Shown here in pieces: positions 42,250 through 50,315 of a stretch of 64,000 nucleotides of DNA. The notes beneath the pieces are model-generated. The model was not told the DNA's origin, searched no databases, and saw nothing but the letters and a program-made list of their open reading frames with translations. The position numbers were made by a program, and so were the translations under genes. The stretch lies in contig CBDUQN010000004.1 in NCBI GenBank assembly GCA_965369375.1, positions 20,454 through 84,453 of the forward strand. Reading direction: 5' to 3'. The first letter of the stretch is position 1. Each line of letters starts with the position of its first letter. Origin of the DNA: CBDUQN01 sp965369375. GTDB taxonomy: Bacteria > Krumholzibacteriota > Krumholzibacteriia > Krumholzibacteriales > Krumholzibacteriaceae.

Positions 42250-44007
42250 ATGCGTTTCGTAAATGATAAGACGGATCATGCAGGCAATGTCATCGTGAAT
42301 CGATTCATGGTGATTGTGCTGCTCGCAACGCTCTGTGCCTGCCTGGCCCACTGCGGCGGCAGTGGGCGGTACACGATTCCACCGCCGATACCTGATGATA
42401 CCGCGCCCATGCCTGAACCGGAGGAGAACGATTACAACAATATCTCGTACCTTTTCGACCGGCAGGTTACCGAGCAGCTCGAGCAGGCGTTCGATCTGTC
42501 GCGTCTCACGCGCCGGTTGGTCGGAAGCCTTAAACAGGCGTACAACGTCGATGCGTTCGAAGAGGTTCCGAATTCGAGCTGGTTTACCAACAGAAATGCA
42601 CGTCACAGAATGTCGGCTGAAGAGACAGCGCGCGGTCCCGACAGTGGCGCCGGTCCCGATACTTCCGGTGTCTGGCTCATTACCCACGCGAAAGCGGAGG
42701 GTGTGACGCCCGGTTTCAGGATAAAGGATCAACAGGGCGAGAGGTATTTTATCAAGTTCGATCCCGTCGGCTATTCGGGACTCTCCACCGGCGCCGAGGT
42801 TATCTCGACGAAATTCTTTTACGCGGCCGGCTACAACGTTCCCGAGAACTATATCGTGTACTTTCATCCCAGCATTCTGAAGCTCGGTGATGAAGTGAAG
42901 TTCACCGACGAAAAGGGGAAGAAGCGCTTCGCGACCCAGGATGATCTCGATAAATTGCTCGATAGCGTCGAAATACAGCCCGACGGACGGATCCGCGTGC
43001 TCGCGAGCAAGTTCGTCCCCGATCGTCCGGTCGGAAAGTTCTTTTTCAAGGGGACCCGCAAGGACGATCCGAATGATTTTGCTCCACATCAGCATCGGCG
43101 GGAGCTCCGCGGTTTGCGTGTTATATCGGCGTGGCTCAATCATTATGATACAAAGGCCGGCAATACCCTCGATGGCTATCATAAGGTAAACGGCGGCGGT
43201 TATATAAAGCATTACCTGATCGATTTCGGATCGACGCTCGGCAGCATGGCGCAGGCGCCGATGCAGCCGAACATCGGGTACGAGAATCAGTTCGATCCCG
43301 CAGCGATATCGATAAGCCTTATCAATCTCGGTTTGTTCGTCAAACCGTACGAAAAATTCGAGGGAGTCAAATACCCCTGCGTCGGCCTTTTCGAATCGAA
43401 CTATTTCAGTCCGGGGGATTTCAAGTTCATAGTTCCGAATCCGGCCTTTGAGCTCTGTACCGTTCGTGACGCATTCTGGGGGGCCAAGATCGTCATGTCG
43501 TTTACCGACGAGCAGATCGATGCCGTGGTCGAGCAGGCGCAGTACCCCGATCCGGAGGCCGAAGCGTACGTCGCCCGTGTTATCAAGGAACGGCGCGACA
43601 TGACGGGCCGGTACTGGTTCGATCTGATCAATCCTCTCGATAAATTCGAGATTGTGGGCGCTGCGGACAATCAGCAACAGCTCTGTTTCGAGGATCTCGC
43701 CATCGAGGGGGGATTGGAGGAGCGCGCGTCGACAAAGTACCGGTACGATTTGAGGGTGGCGGGTAAGCGTGTCATCAAATCGAGTGAAGATATCAACGGT
43801 ACCTGCATTGTGCTCCCTGATCGGTTAGAACAGAATAGATTGTCCGGCGGAAAAACGGAAGAATCAAACGAGGATCTTCAGTGGGAGGTGAAGATACAGA
43901 CATACAGGAAATCCGAAGAAAGCTGGAGCAGATGGGTCAAAGTTCATCTGTCAGCTCAAAAAGCTACCGGCAGATTCATCATCTTGGGAATAACGCGTCA
44001 GGAGTAG
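42250..44007 (+). CDS. Exported kinase-fold protein (predicted extracytoplasmic kinase)
   Basis: 585 residues. A hydrophobic export signal (RFMVIVLLATLCACLAHCGG) ends in Cys residues that could be lipidated, then a Pro-rich linker. The body has a kinase-like core in the right order: ERYFIKFDPVG (Lys169), TGAEVISTKFFYAAGY (Glu183), WLNHYDTKAGNTLDG (His298, Asp300, Lys302, Asn305, exactly as in HxDxKxxN) and HYLIDFGSTLG (Asp325-Phe-Gly). Overall it recalls HipA/FAM20-like kinases more than Ser/Thr kinases. If active it would phosphorylate something in the periplasm. Residues 480-585 are a separate tail. GAGG precedes the ATG. It sits between an Omp85 barrel and a metallophosphoesterase. Confidence 0.72.
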   Translation: MRFVNDKTDHAGNVIVNRFMVIVLLATLCACLAHCGGSGRYTIPPPIPDDTAPMPEPEENDYNNISYLFDRQVTEQLEQAFDLSRLTRRLVGSLKQAYNVDAFEEVPNSSWFTNRNARHRMSAEETARGPDSGAGPDTSGVWLITHAKAEGVTPGFRIKDQQGERYFIKFDPVGYSGLSTGAEVISTKFFYAAGYNVPENYIVYFHPSILKLGDEVKFTDEKGKKRFATQDDLDKLLDSVEIQPDGRIRVLASKFVPDRPVGKFFFKGTRKDDPNDFAPHQHRRELRGLRVISAWLNHYDTKAGNTLDGYHKVNGGGYIKHYLIDFGSTLGSMAQAPMQPNIGYENQFDPAAISISLINLGLFVKPYEKFEGVKYPCVGLFESNYFSPGDFKFIVPNPAFELCTVRDAFWGAKIVMSFTDEQIDAVVEQAQYPDPEAEAYVARVIKERRDMTGRYWFDLINPLDKFEIVGAADNQQQLCFEDLAIEGGLEERASTKYRYDLRVAGKRVIKSSEDINGTCIVLPDRLEQNRLSGGKTEESNEDLQWEVKIQTYRKSEESWSRWVKVHLSAQKATGRFIILGITRQE

Positions 44008-44035
44008 TCTCATCCGGGTTGATTTCTCATCAACA

Positions 44036-45271
44036 ATATACTGGAAGGTAACGGGCTGTATAATACTCGTCACTTTTTTGCTAGTTACGGGCTGCGCTAA
44101 GAAGGGGCTGATCGAGGAGCAGTACGATGAAGCCGAGTACCGGGTCCCGAATCTCCTGCCTGAAGATCTCGCGTTCGATAATGGTACGATTCTCGTTTAC
44201 AGCGACAATCAGGCCGGCTGGCTCGTTGAGCAGAAATTTCTCAATAAATCCAGCTGGTGGAACTGGCGGATGGTTTTCTTCCCGGTCTATGTGCCGTATC
44301 TGGTCGGCGCCGGAATAGTGGGTGGGATAGATTATGCGCTGAAGATCCCTGATTACGGCGGGAAGGAACGCAAAATGGTCAGGGACGCAATATATGCAGA
44401 GGCAAAGGCTTCTGACGCTTACTTCATACTTAATCTAGGTGATATCAACGCCTTCGACGGCAGGCGCCCGGCTCACTGGCGGCTTTTCTTGAGAGAAAAC
44501 ATGATAGAACATCCACTGGTGAAGGAGGTGCCGTATCTCACGGTGCTGGGGAATCATGAGCATGCAAATGACACCATTTACGGATTTCCGAATTACCAGG
44601 CGGTATTCGGACACCCGCGCTTTTATGCCGTCGAATTTACCGATGCCGCAATCTTCGTTATCGATTATAATTTCATCGTGGATCAATACCAGTACATCGA
44701 TGATGATGTCCAGGACGAACTGTTCGAGGAGTGGTTTGTTTCCGATCCCGAAAGTGGAAAGCGTTCCTGGCTCGAGCAACAATTGGCATCGAGTGACAAA
44801 ACTTTCAAGATTATCGCGATTCACCTATCTCCGCTGACGTGTGGAAAGCACTATACCGATTGGTTCAATCCCGACAATGGGAGGAATCTTCCGGAAAAGA
44901 GATTCAAGCTCATCAGGCTCTTCGAGAAATATGACATTCAGCTTGTTCTATCAGGTCATGATCACTTTTATCAGCATAAGGTGCTTGCCAGTGAAGGGGG
45001 CGGGGAGATGCACTATCTGATTGCGGGGGGCGGCGGAACGCCCCTGAGAGATCCTTATGACGAGGAGTTCAAGTCGAGAATTCGCGATGTCTTTCTGGAA
45101 GCGGGATTCAACGTAGATCCGGTGTGCGAGGGCAAAATATTTCACTATTTGATTATGACGGTAATGCATGATGAATTGACGATAAAGGTAATGGAAGTGA
45201 CCGGCGAAGAGGAGGAACCGATAAAACTGTTCGAAGAAATCGTAATCGAAAGCCGGTCAAGCGGCGAATAG
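44036..45271 (+). CDS. Calcineurin-like metallophosphoesterase lipoprotein, start uncertain
   Basis: About 400 residues. The metal motifs are YSDNQAG (Asp present, usual His replaced by Gln), LNLGDINAFDG, LTVLGNHEHAND, KIIAIHLSP and LVLSGHDHFYQH, so a metal-dependent phosphatase is expected. The signal WKVTGCIILVTFLLVTGC is an ideal lipoprotein leader with lipobox VTGC, but no ATG, GTG or TTG precedes it in frame before the stop at 43991. The first usable codon, TTG at 44078, would delete the signal. ATA at 44036 is assumed here; a sequence error or rare start is possible. It follows the kinase-like gene closely and may reverse its action. Confidence 0.72.
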   Translation: MYWKVTGCIILVTFLLVTGCAKKGLIEEQYDEAEYRVPNLLPEDLAFDNGTILVYSDNQAGWLVEQKFLNKSSWWNWRMVFFPVYVPYLVGAGIVGGIDYALKIPDYGGKERKMVRDAIYAEAKASDAYFILNLGDINAFDGRRPAHWRLFLRENMIEHPLVKEVPYLTVLGNHEHANDTIYGFPNYQAVFGHPRFYAVEFTDAAIFVIDYNFIVDQYQYIDDDVQDELFEEWFVSDPESGKRSWLEQQLASSDKTFKIIAIHLSPLTCGKHYTDWFNPDNGRNLPEKRFKLIRLFEKYDIQLVLSGHDHFYQHKVLASEGGGEMHYLIAGGGGTPLRDPYDEEFKSRIRDVFLEAGFNVDPVCEGKIFHYLIMTVMHDELTIKVMEVTGEEEEPIKLFEEIVIESRSSGE

Positions 45272-45294
45272 CCGATGCGCTATTTCTTAATCTC

Positions 45295-48108
45295 ATGAAA
45301 AAATTATTACAGAAACTTTTCGGCATCAGGGAAGAGGAAGTGTTCAAGGTTTCTCTGATGTTTGCCTATATCTTCCTCACTATTGCTTCCATGATGGTTC
45401 TGAAACCGATGAGGAAGTCGCTCTTCCTTGTAAACATCGGCATCGACAAGCTCCCTTACGTCTTTATCCTTGTCGCTGTATTTGCGGCACTCGTCGATAT
45501 GCTGCGCTCGAGGATCAAACGTATCTCGCGCCTGAACTACCAGATTCCTGTCACCATCATCGGTTCCATTGTTTGTTTGCTGATATTCTGGTTTCCCATT
45601 CATTCGGGGTATAGGAGCAACTGGTTTCTCTATGCTTTCTATATCTGGGTGGCGATCTATGCCGTCATTATGAGCTCGCAATTCTATTTATTCGCAAACT
45701 ACGTGTACAACGCCCGGGAGGCGAAACGTCTGTTCGGATTCATCGGAGTCGGCGCGATTTCGGGAGGTATATTCGGCGGTTATCTGACGAAATACTTTGC
45801 CCCGCGATTGGGCACGGAAAACCTGATATTTTTCTGTATCGTATTCCTGCTGCTATGCCTGATCCTGTTCTCACTCGTCTGGAAAAAAAGTTATCGCTCT
45901 ATCAAACGGGAAGTAACGGCATGGCATTCGGGCGGAACAAAGGCCGTTGAAAAAAAGAATCCGGTGCGATTGATTTTCGAATCCCGTCACCTGCTCTACA
46001 TGACAGGACTGATCGGCATCGGCGTTATCGTTGCGGAAATCGCTGATTTTCAATACAGCGATATAACGTCCCGGGTGGTGACCGATCAGGACGGGCTCAC
46101 TGCATTCTTCGGCTTCTGGATGTCGAATATCAGCTTTGTAGCCCTTGCGATCCAACTGTTTCTTTCCGGACGAATCATAAGGAAATTCGGTGTCGGAGCG
46201 TCGCTCTTTTTTCTCCCGCTGGGCCTTCTCGCCGGGGCCGTTTCTATACTGGTCAGCCCCGGCCTGACGTCGGCGATCATGATTAAATTCGGCGATGGCG
46301 CGTTCAAGCACTCGATAAACAAGGGGGGTACCGAGCTGCTCGCGCTTCCGATACCTCCTGCGGTAAAAAACAAGGTCAAAGTTTTCATAGATACCGTGAT
46401 CAAAAATCTGGCCACCGGATTCGCCGGTATCCTTTTAATCGTTTTATTCCGTGTGGTGGGACTTTCGGTTCAATATATCAGCATAATTAGTATCGCATTG
46501 ATTGCACTTTGGATTTTCCTTATTGTCAAGGTGAAGACCGAGTACGTTAATTCGTTCAGGACGGCAATCGAGAAACGATCGATCGATCTCGACGAACAAT
46601 CGCTCAATCTAGCCGATGCATCGGTTTTCGCGGGGCTTATGAAAGTGCTCGAGGGAAACAACGAGAGACAGATATCGTATGCTCTGAATCTGATAGAGGG
46701 GGTGAAGAACAAGAAACTCCTTCCCGTCATCGAAAAGCTGCTCACTCATCCCTCATCCGATATTCGGGTCGCTGCGCTGCGAATGGCACATCAGCACGAA
46801 GAATCCGATTATTCAGAAACGGTTCTGACACTGATCACCGATGAAGATCAGGAGGTGAAGGCCGAAGCGATCAGGTATATATGTCAGCGTTCCACGGACA
46901 AGTTTGAAGCGCTGAAGACCTACCTGGATAGTGAAGATTATCGAATCCAGGGCGCTGCAATAATGTGCGCCGCAAAGCACTGGAAAGAGAGCAAGGATTA
47001 CAGGGATATCGGCATCAAGGAAATCATCATCGGCAAATTCAAGGACCTGCATTCAGAGGATGAGGGTGATGAGGCGCTCACGCAATTTAAAATAAACGCC
47101 GCAAATGCAATCGGCTACGCCGGTGATCCGGAGTTGTATCCGTACCTCGTTGCCATGTTCAATTCCGCTTCTCCCGAAGTAGTACGAGCTGCGGTATCGA
47201 GCTCCGGGCGAACGGGAGATATGGAGTTCGTTCCGTTTCTGATACGCCATTTGAAAACGAAAACCATTCGCCGGGTCGCGATGAGTTCGCTGTCTATGTA
47301 CGGAGAGCGAGTAATCGATGTCCTTGTCGAACACCTGGCGAATCCGAACGAGGACTACTCGATCAGGCGGCAAATACCGGGAGTGTTGGCGCTGATCGGT
47401 TCTCAGAAATCGGTTAGCGCTCTCATGAAAAACCTGGATATTCATGAGACTTTTGATAAAGTGGTAAGGGCATTGAACAAATTGCGGGTCAACTATCCCG
47501 TTTTGAAGTTCGATAAGTCTAATATAGATAAGAAAATCTTCGAATCAACGAGGCAGTACTATCGCGTTCTTACACTACTGCACGGCCAGAGCAGGATGAA
47601 GGGCGAGGCGGTATCAGAAGGAACCCCGGGAGAGGGCAAGGCAAGAAAATTATTGATCAAGGCGCTGGAGGAAAAACTCGATCATGACCTCGAGACGATA
47701 TTCAGGTTCCTCGGGCTGCGATATAAGCCAAAGGAAATGCACGACGCCTACCTCGGAATAATGAGTCAGCGATCGAGGCATCGGGCGAATGCGATCGAAT
47801 TTCTCGACAATGTTCTGCGGTCGGAATTCAAGAAGCTCATCGTTCCGATAATCGAAATGGCGTCCGTGGAAGCGCTGCTGAACATGACGAAGAGCGAGTT
47901 CGGCTACTCCGTCCCTACGGAGGATGAGAGTATCGAGATACTGCTTGAAGGGCCTGATAACTGGCTTCGGGCATGCGCCTTGTATCTGATCGCTGAATTG
48001 CATTATGATAGATACAAGGAAAAGGTTTTAGAATTGGGTACGCATCCCGATCAGGTGGTGTGGGAGACCGCGAGATTTTGTCTCGGCCGCCTCGGCGAGG
48101 CGCATTAG
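45295..48108 (+). CDS. ATP/ADP-translocase-like (NTT/MFS) membrane protein with C-terminal HEAT repeats
   Basis: 937 residues. The first 400 form about 12 membrane helices: FAYIFLTIASMMVLKPMRKS, FLVNIGIDKLPYVFILVAV and GVGAISGGIFGGYLTKY are typical of NTT-type nucleotide transporter relatives. From about 440 to the end, repeated helix pairs with Ala-Leu-rich spacing (DIRVAALRMAHQHEE, VVRAAVSSSGRTGDMEFVP) indicate HEAT-like repeats in the cytoplasm. Membership of the NTT superfamily does not prove nucleotide transport. In relatives the HEAT part is often followed by a cNMP-binding domain; here that domain is the next, separate gene. Only 23 bases separate it from the phosphoesterase gene. Confidence 0.8.
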   Translation: MKKLLQKLFGIREEEVFKVSLMFAYIFLTIASMMVLKPMRKSLFLVNIGIDKLPYVFILVAVFAALVDMLRSRIKRISRLNYQIPVTIIGSIVCLLIFWFPIHSGYRSNWFLYAFYIWVAIYAVIMSSQFYLFANYVYNAREAKRLFGFIGVGAISGGIFGGYLTKYFAPRLGTENLIFFCIVFLLLCLILFSLVWKKSYRSIKREVTAWHSGGTKAVEKKNPVRLIFESRHLLYMTGLIGIGVIVAEIADFQYSDITSRVVTDQDGLTAFFGFWMSNISFVALAIQLFLSGRIIRKFGVGASLFFLPLGLLAGAVSILVSPGLTSAIMIKFGDGAFKHSINKGGTELLALPIPPAVKNKVKVFIDTVIKNLATGFAGILLIVLFRVVGLSVQYISIISIALIALWIFLIVKVKTEYVNSFRTAIEKRSIDLDEQSLNLADASVFAGLMKVLEGNNERQISYALNLIEGVKNKKLLPVIEKLLTHPSSDIRVAALRMAHQHEESDYSETVLTLITDEDQEVKAEAIRYICQRSTDKFEALKTYLDSEDYRIQGAAIMCAAKHWKESKDYRDIGIKEIIIGKFKDLHSEDEGDEALTQFKINAANAIGYAGDPELYPYLVAMFNSASPEVVRAAVSSSGRTGDMEFVPFLIRHLKTKTIRRVAMSSLSMYGERVIDVLVEHLANPNEDYSIRRQIPGVLALIGSQKSVSALMKNLDIHETFDKVVRALNKLRVNYPVLKFDKSNIDKKIFESTRQYYRVLTLLHGQSRMKGEAVSEGTPGEGKARKLLIKALEEKLDHDLETIFRFLGLRYKPKEMHDAYLGIMSQRSRHRANAIEFLDNVLRSEFKKLIVPIIEMASVEALLNMTKSEFGYSVPTEDESIEILLEGPDNWLRACALYLIAELHYDRYKEKVLELGTHPDQVVWETARFCLGRLGEAH

Positions 48109-48182
48109 CGGAATAAGAAAAATCAGTGTATCCTGGTTTGATTGAAAGTACGCCATGAGAGTATGAGTTTGAGAGGTTTGCC

Positions 48183-48608
48183 ATGCTTACAGCGATTGAG
48201 AAAGTGATCTTTTTGCAAGACATCGATATTTTTCAGTATACAGCGACGGAAGATCTCGCACATCTTGCGGCGATCACGGAAGAGCTGGAGCTGGGAACGA
48301 AAGAGATTTTGTTTAAAGAGGGGGATATCTCTGACGCTATGTTCATGGTGGTAAAAGGGAAGGTGAGACTCGAGAGAGAAGATCAGGAAGTAATGGTGGC
48401 TGAAGACAAGGATGTATTCGGCACATGGGCGCTTTTCGATGACGAACCGAGGGTGGTAACCGCGATAACGCTCGAAGAGTGTCATCTGCTCAAGATTCAC
48501 AAGATTGATTTCATCGATCTCCTTGCTGACAATATAAAGATCACGCAGAGCATATTGAAAAAGATGGTCAAGCGGCTCAGGGGTCTGATGACGAGGGTGG
48601 GGCGGTAA
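48183..48608 (+). CDS. Stand-alone cyclic-nucleotide-binding-like domain protein
   Basis: 141 residues, all one CRP-type beta-barrel with a C-terminal helix: KEILFKEGDISDAMFMVVKG, VFGTWALFDDEPRVVTAI and LLKIHKIDFIDLLADN. The phosphate-binding cassette lacks the Glu that contacts the ribose (FGTWA in place of FGELA), although the Arg is present, so cyclic nucleotide binding is doubtful. There is no DNA-binding domain. It most likely acts with the HEAT-repeat transporter 74 bases upstream. GAGAGG precedes the ATG. Confidence 0.85.
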   Translation: MLTAIEKVIFLQDIDIFQYTATEDLAHLAAITEELELGTKEILFKEGDISDAMFMVVKGKVRLEREDQEVMVAEDKDVFGTWALFDDEPRVVTAITLEECHLLKIHKIDFIDLLADNIKITQSILKKMVKRLRGLMTRVGR

Positions 48609-48660
48609 AGCGGCTGTATATGTTCAGCGGCAGAGTGGCTGTAGCTGCATATGTTCATAT
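48605..48660. repeat. Imperfect duplication after the cNMP-domain gene
   Basis: GCGGCTGTATATGTTCA and GTGGCTGTAGCTGCATATGTTCA lie in tandem, beginning at the stop codon. Confidence 0.5.
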
Positions 48661-48677
48661 GAATTTAGGAGGAAAAA

Positions 48678-49160
48678 ATGGGAGAGAATTCGACAGAGTA
48701 CACGATCGTTATCGTTGATGATGAGGATATGGTTTTAAAGAGCCTCAATTCTTTTCTTGCTCTGACAACAGAATACAACGTAAAGACGTTTCTATCTCCC
48801 AAGGAGGCTATAGAGTACGTCAAGAATAACAATGTCGATCTCGTGATGTCCGATTACCTGATGCCCGAGATGGACGGGCTTTCACTTCTCGATGAAGTTA
48901 AAAAGATAAAACCCGAGGTGCCGAGGATCATACTCACCGGATATGCGGATAAAGAGAATGCTATTAAGGCGATAAACGATGTCGGTTTGTTTCAGTATGT
49001 CGAGAAGCCCTGGAATAACGATGATCTCCTGATCATTCTCCGGAACGGCCTTGCGAAGAACAGACTGATGAAGAAGCTTCAGGATAAGATCAAGCAAATC
49101 AACGATGCGTATGGGGAACTCGAGGGTCTTCACAACGAAATCGTGAAGACGTTTGTTTAG
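48678..49160 (+). CDS. Single-domain response regulator with helical tail
   Basis: 160 residues: a receiver (IVIVDDEDMVLKSLNSFLAL, acceptor Asp in LVMSDYLMPEMDGLSLLDEV, Lys in YVEKPWNNDDL) and a C-terminal helix with coiled-coil character (KLQDKIKQINDAYGELEGLH). No output domain. It could take phosphate from the hybrid kinase at the head of this gene run, and signal by protein contact. AGGAGG lies six bases before the ATG. Confidence 0.92.
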   Translation: MGENSTEYTIVIVDDEDMVLKSLNSFLALTTEYNVKTFLSPKEAIEYVKNNNVDLVMSDYLMPEMDGLSLLDEVKKIKPEVPRIILTGYADKENAIKAINDVGLFQYVEKPWNNDDLLIILRNGLAKNRLMKKLQDKIKQINDAYGELEGLHNEIVKTFV

Positions 49161-49195
49161 TATCCGTCGAATGCGCTCTCGCGGAGTTTTTCAAA

Positions 49196-49281
49196 CTAAC
49201 GCCATTCCTCCGGGATATCTAAGACAGATGCGAAGGGCCTAACGCCATTCCTCCGGGATATCTATGACAAATGCGAACGGC
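49196..49281. repeat. 43-bp duplication of the 3' end of the propeller lipoprotein gene
   Basis: CTAACGCCATTCCTCCGGGA occurs at 49196 and again at 49239, where it is the end of the gene. The extra copy downstream repeats the last dozen or so codons and stop with a few changes. Confidence 0.85.
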
Positions 49282-50315
49282 GGATCTTTCGGTTTGGCGT
49301 CATAGATGATGACAAGACTCTTTCCCTCTTCGAACCAGCCCATGCCCTCCCAATTGACATTTTCCCAGTTGCCCGCTTGGAGCAGGGAATCGATCTCCTT
49401 CAGGTGTTTGACGCTCGAGCAACCCATGCGTTCAAGGTCGTCCTCGCTCAACCCCTTCAAGGCGTTTTTGCAGGCATGGTCGAGGTATAAGGGTTCACCG
49501 ATGCGATTACCCTGAAGATCGAATCGTTGCAGGATTTTGAATATGTACTCGACCGCGCCATCCTGCGGGGCGTTTTCGGAGTTCAAAAGGACGATGAATA
49601 TATCTTTGTCTTTCTGCGATTCAAACCAAACCAGATCGGTGGCGCGATATCTCTGGGCGTCCGGAGGTTCACCGGGAGGCTCGGGGACGTCGAGAACGAT
49701 TCGATGCGTTGGATCGTCCACTTTTCCCGCATACCCGTCCCTCTCGATTTCATGAACGACTATTACCGGTTTGAGCGGCTCGCCACTGGTTTTTTCGCGC
49801 AGCTGCGGGGGAACGTGCTTGTCGATCAGGTAGCCTCCTTCCCAAAGGACGGCAACCCTGGAGACGCCGCTATCTAGATGCTTCACCGCAAGCCCTTCGA
49901 GTCCCCGGTGACCGAATTCGGTGAGCGTTTTGTCGTACTCTGCGACTACGAGCGGATGCTTATCCTGTTTGCCCCGTTTGAGAATCAGACTGTGAAGTTG
50001 TTCCGAGAGAACGACAATCCGTCCGTCTGTGAGGACGTCTATTCCTTCGAGATCCATGGCCAGCTCAGCGCCGGGCATGAGGATTTCTCTGACCTTTTCG
50101 GGAGCTATCGCGATAACAGTGCTACACGTGCCATCCAGCGACAGTTCGAAGTATCTCCCATCTGCATCATCACCGACAATGAGTAAACGATCGTCTATCC
50201 GTGTGATACCGGATGCTTCTGATATAACAGTTCCATCGGTGTTTTTTCCATGCTCGCCGTTGCATCCGGAGAGCAGCAAGAAAATCACGGCTATTAGTGC
50301 GATTGAGTGTCTCAT
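49239..50315 (-). CDS. Lipoprotein with SdiA-regulated/phytase-like propeller fold
   Basis: A 358-residue lipoprotein: MRHSIALIAVIFLLLSGC with lipidated Cys18. EASGITRIDDRLLIVGDDAD and DLEGIDVLTDGRIVVLSEQ, then GHRGLEGLAVKHLD, are repeated blades with the E/D-GI and LEG motifs of SdiA-regulated or esterase-like phytase propellers. Its enzymatic role is unproven. Its ATG overlaps the stop of the acyl-CoA synthetase by ATGA, so they are translated together, an odd pairing of an envelope and a cytoplasmic protein. The 3' end is duplicated downstream. Confidence 0.7.
   Translation of the reverse strand: MRHSIALIAVIFLLLSGCNGEHGKNTDGTVISEASGITRIDDRLLIVGDDADGRYFELSLDGTCSTVIAIAPEKVREILMPGAELAMDLEGIDVLTDGRIVVLSEQLHSLILKRGKQDKHPLVVAEYDKTLTEFGHRGLEGLAVKHLDSGVSRVAVLWEGGYLIDKHVPPQLREKTSGEPLKPVIVVHEIERDGYAGKVDDPTHRIVLDVPEPPGEPPDAQRYRATDLVWFESQKDKDIFIVLLNSENAPQDGAVEYIFKILQRFDLQGNRIGEPLYLDHACKNALKGLSEDDLERMGCSSVKHLKEIDSLLQAGNWENVNWEGMGWFEEGKSLVIIYDAKPKDPPFAFVIDIPEEWR

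Noticed and set aside
42178..43677. 499-codon minus-strand frame opposite the kinase-like gene
   Set aside because: It gives no recognisable domain and its composition is that of an antisense shadow, whereas the plus strand has a signal peptide and catalytic motifs.
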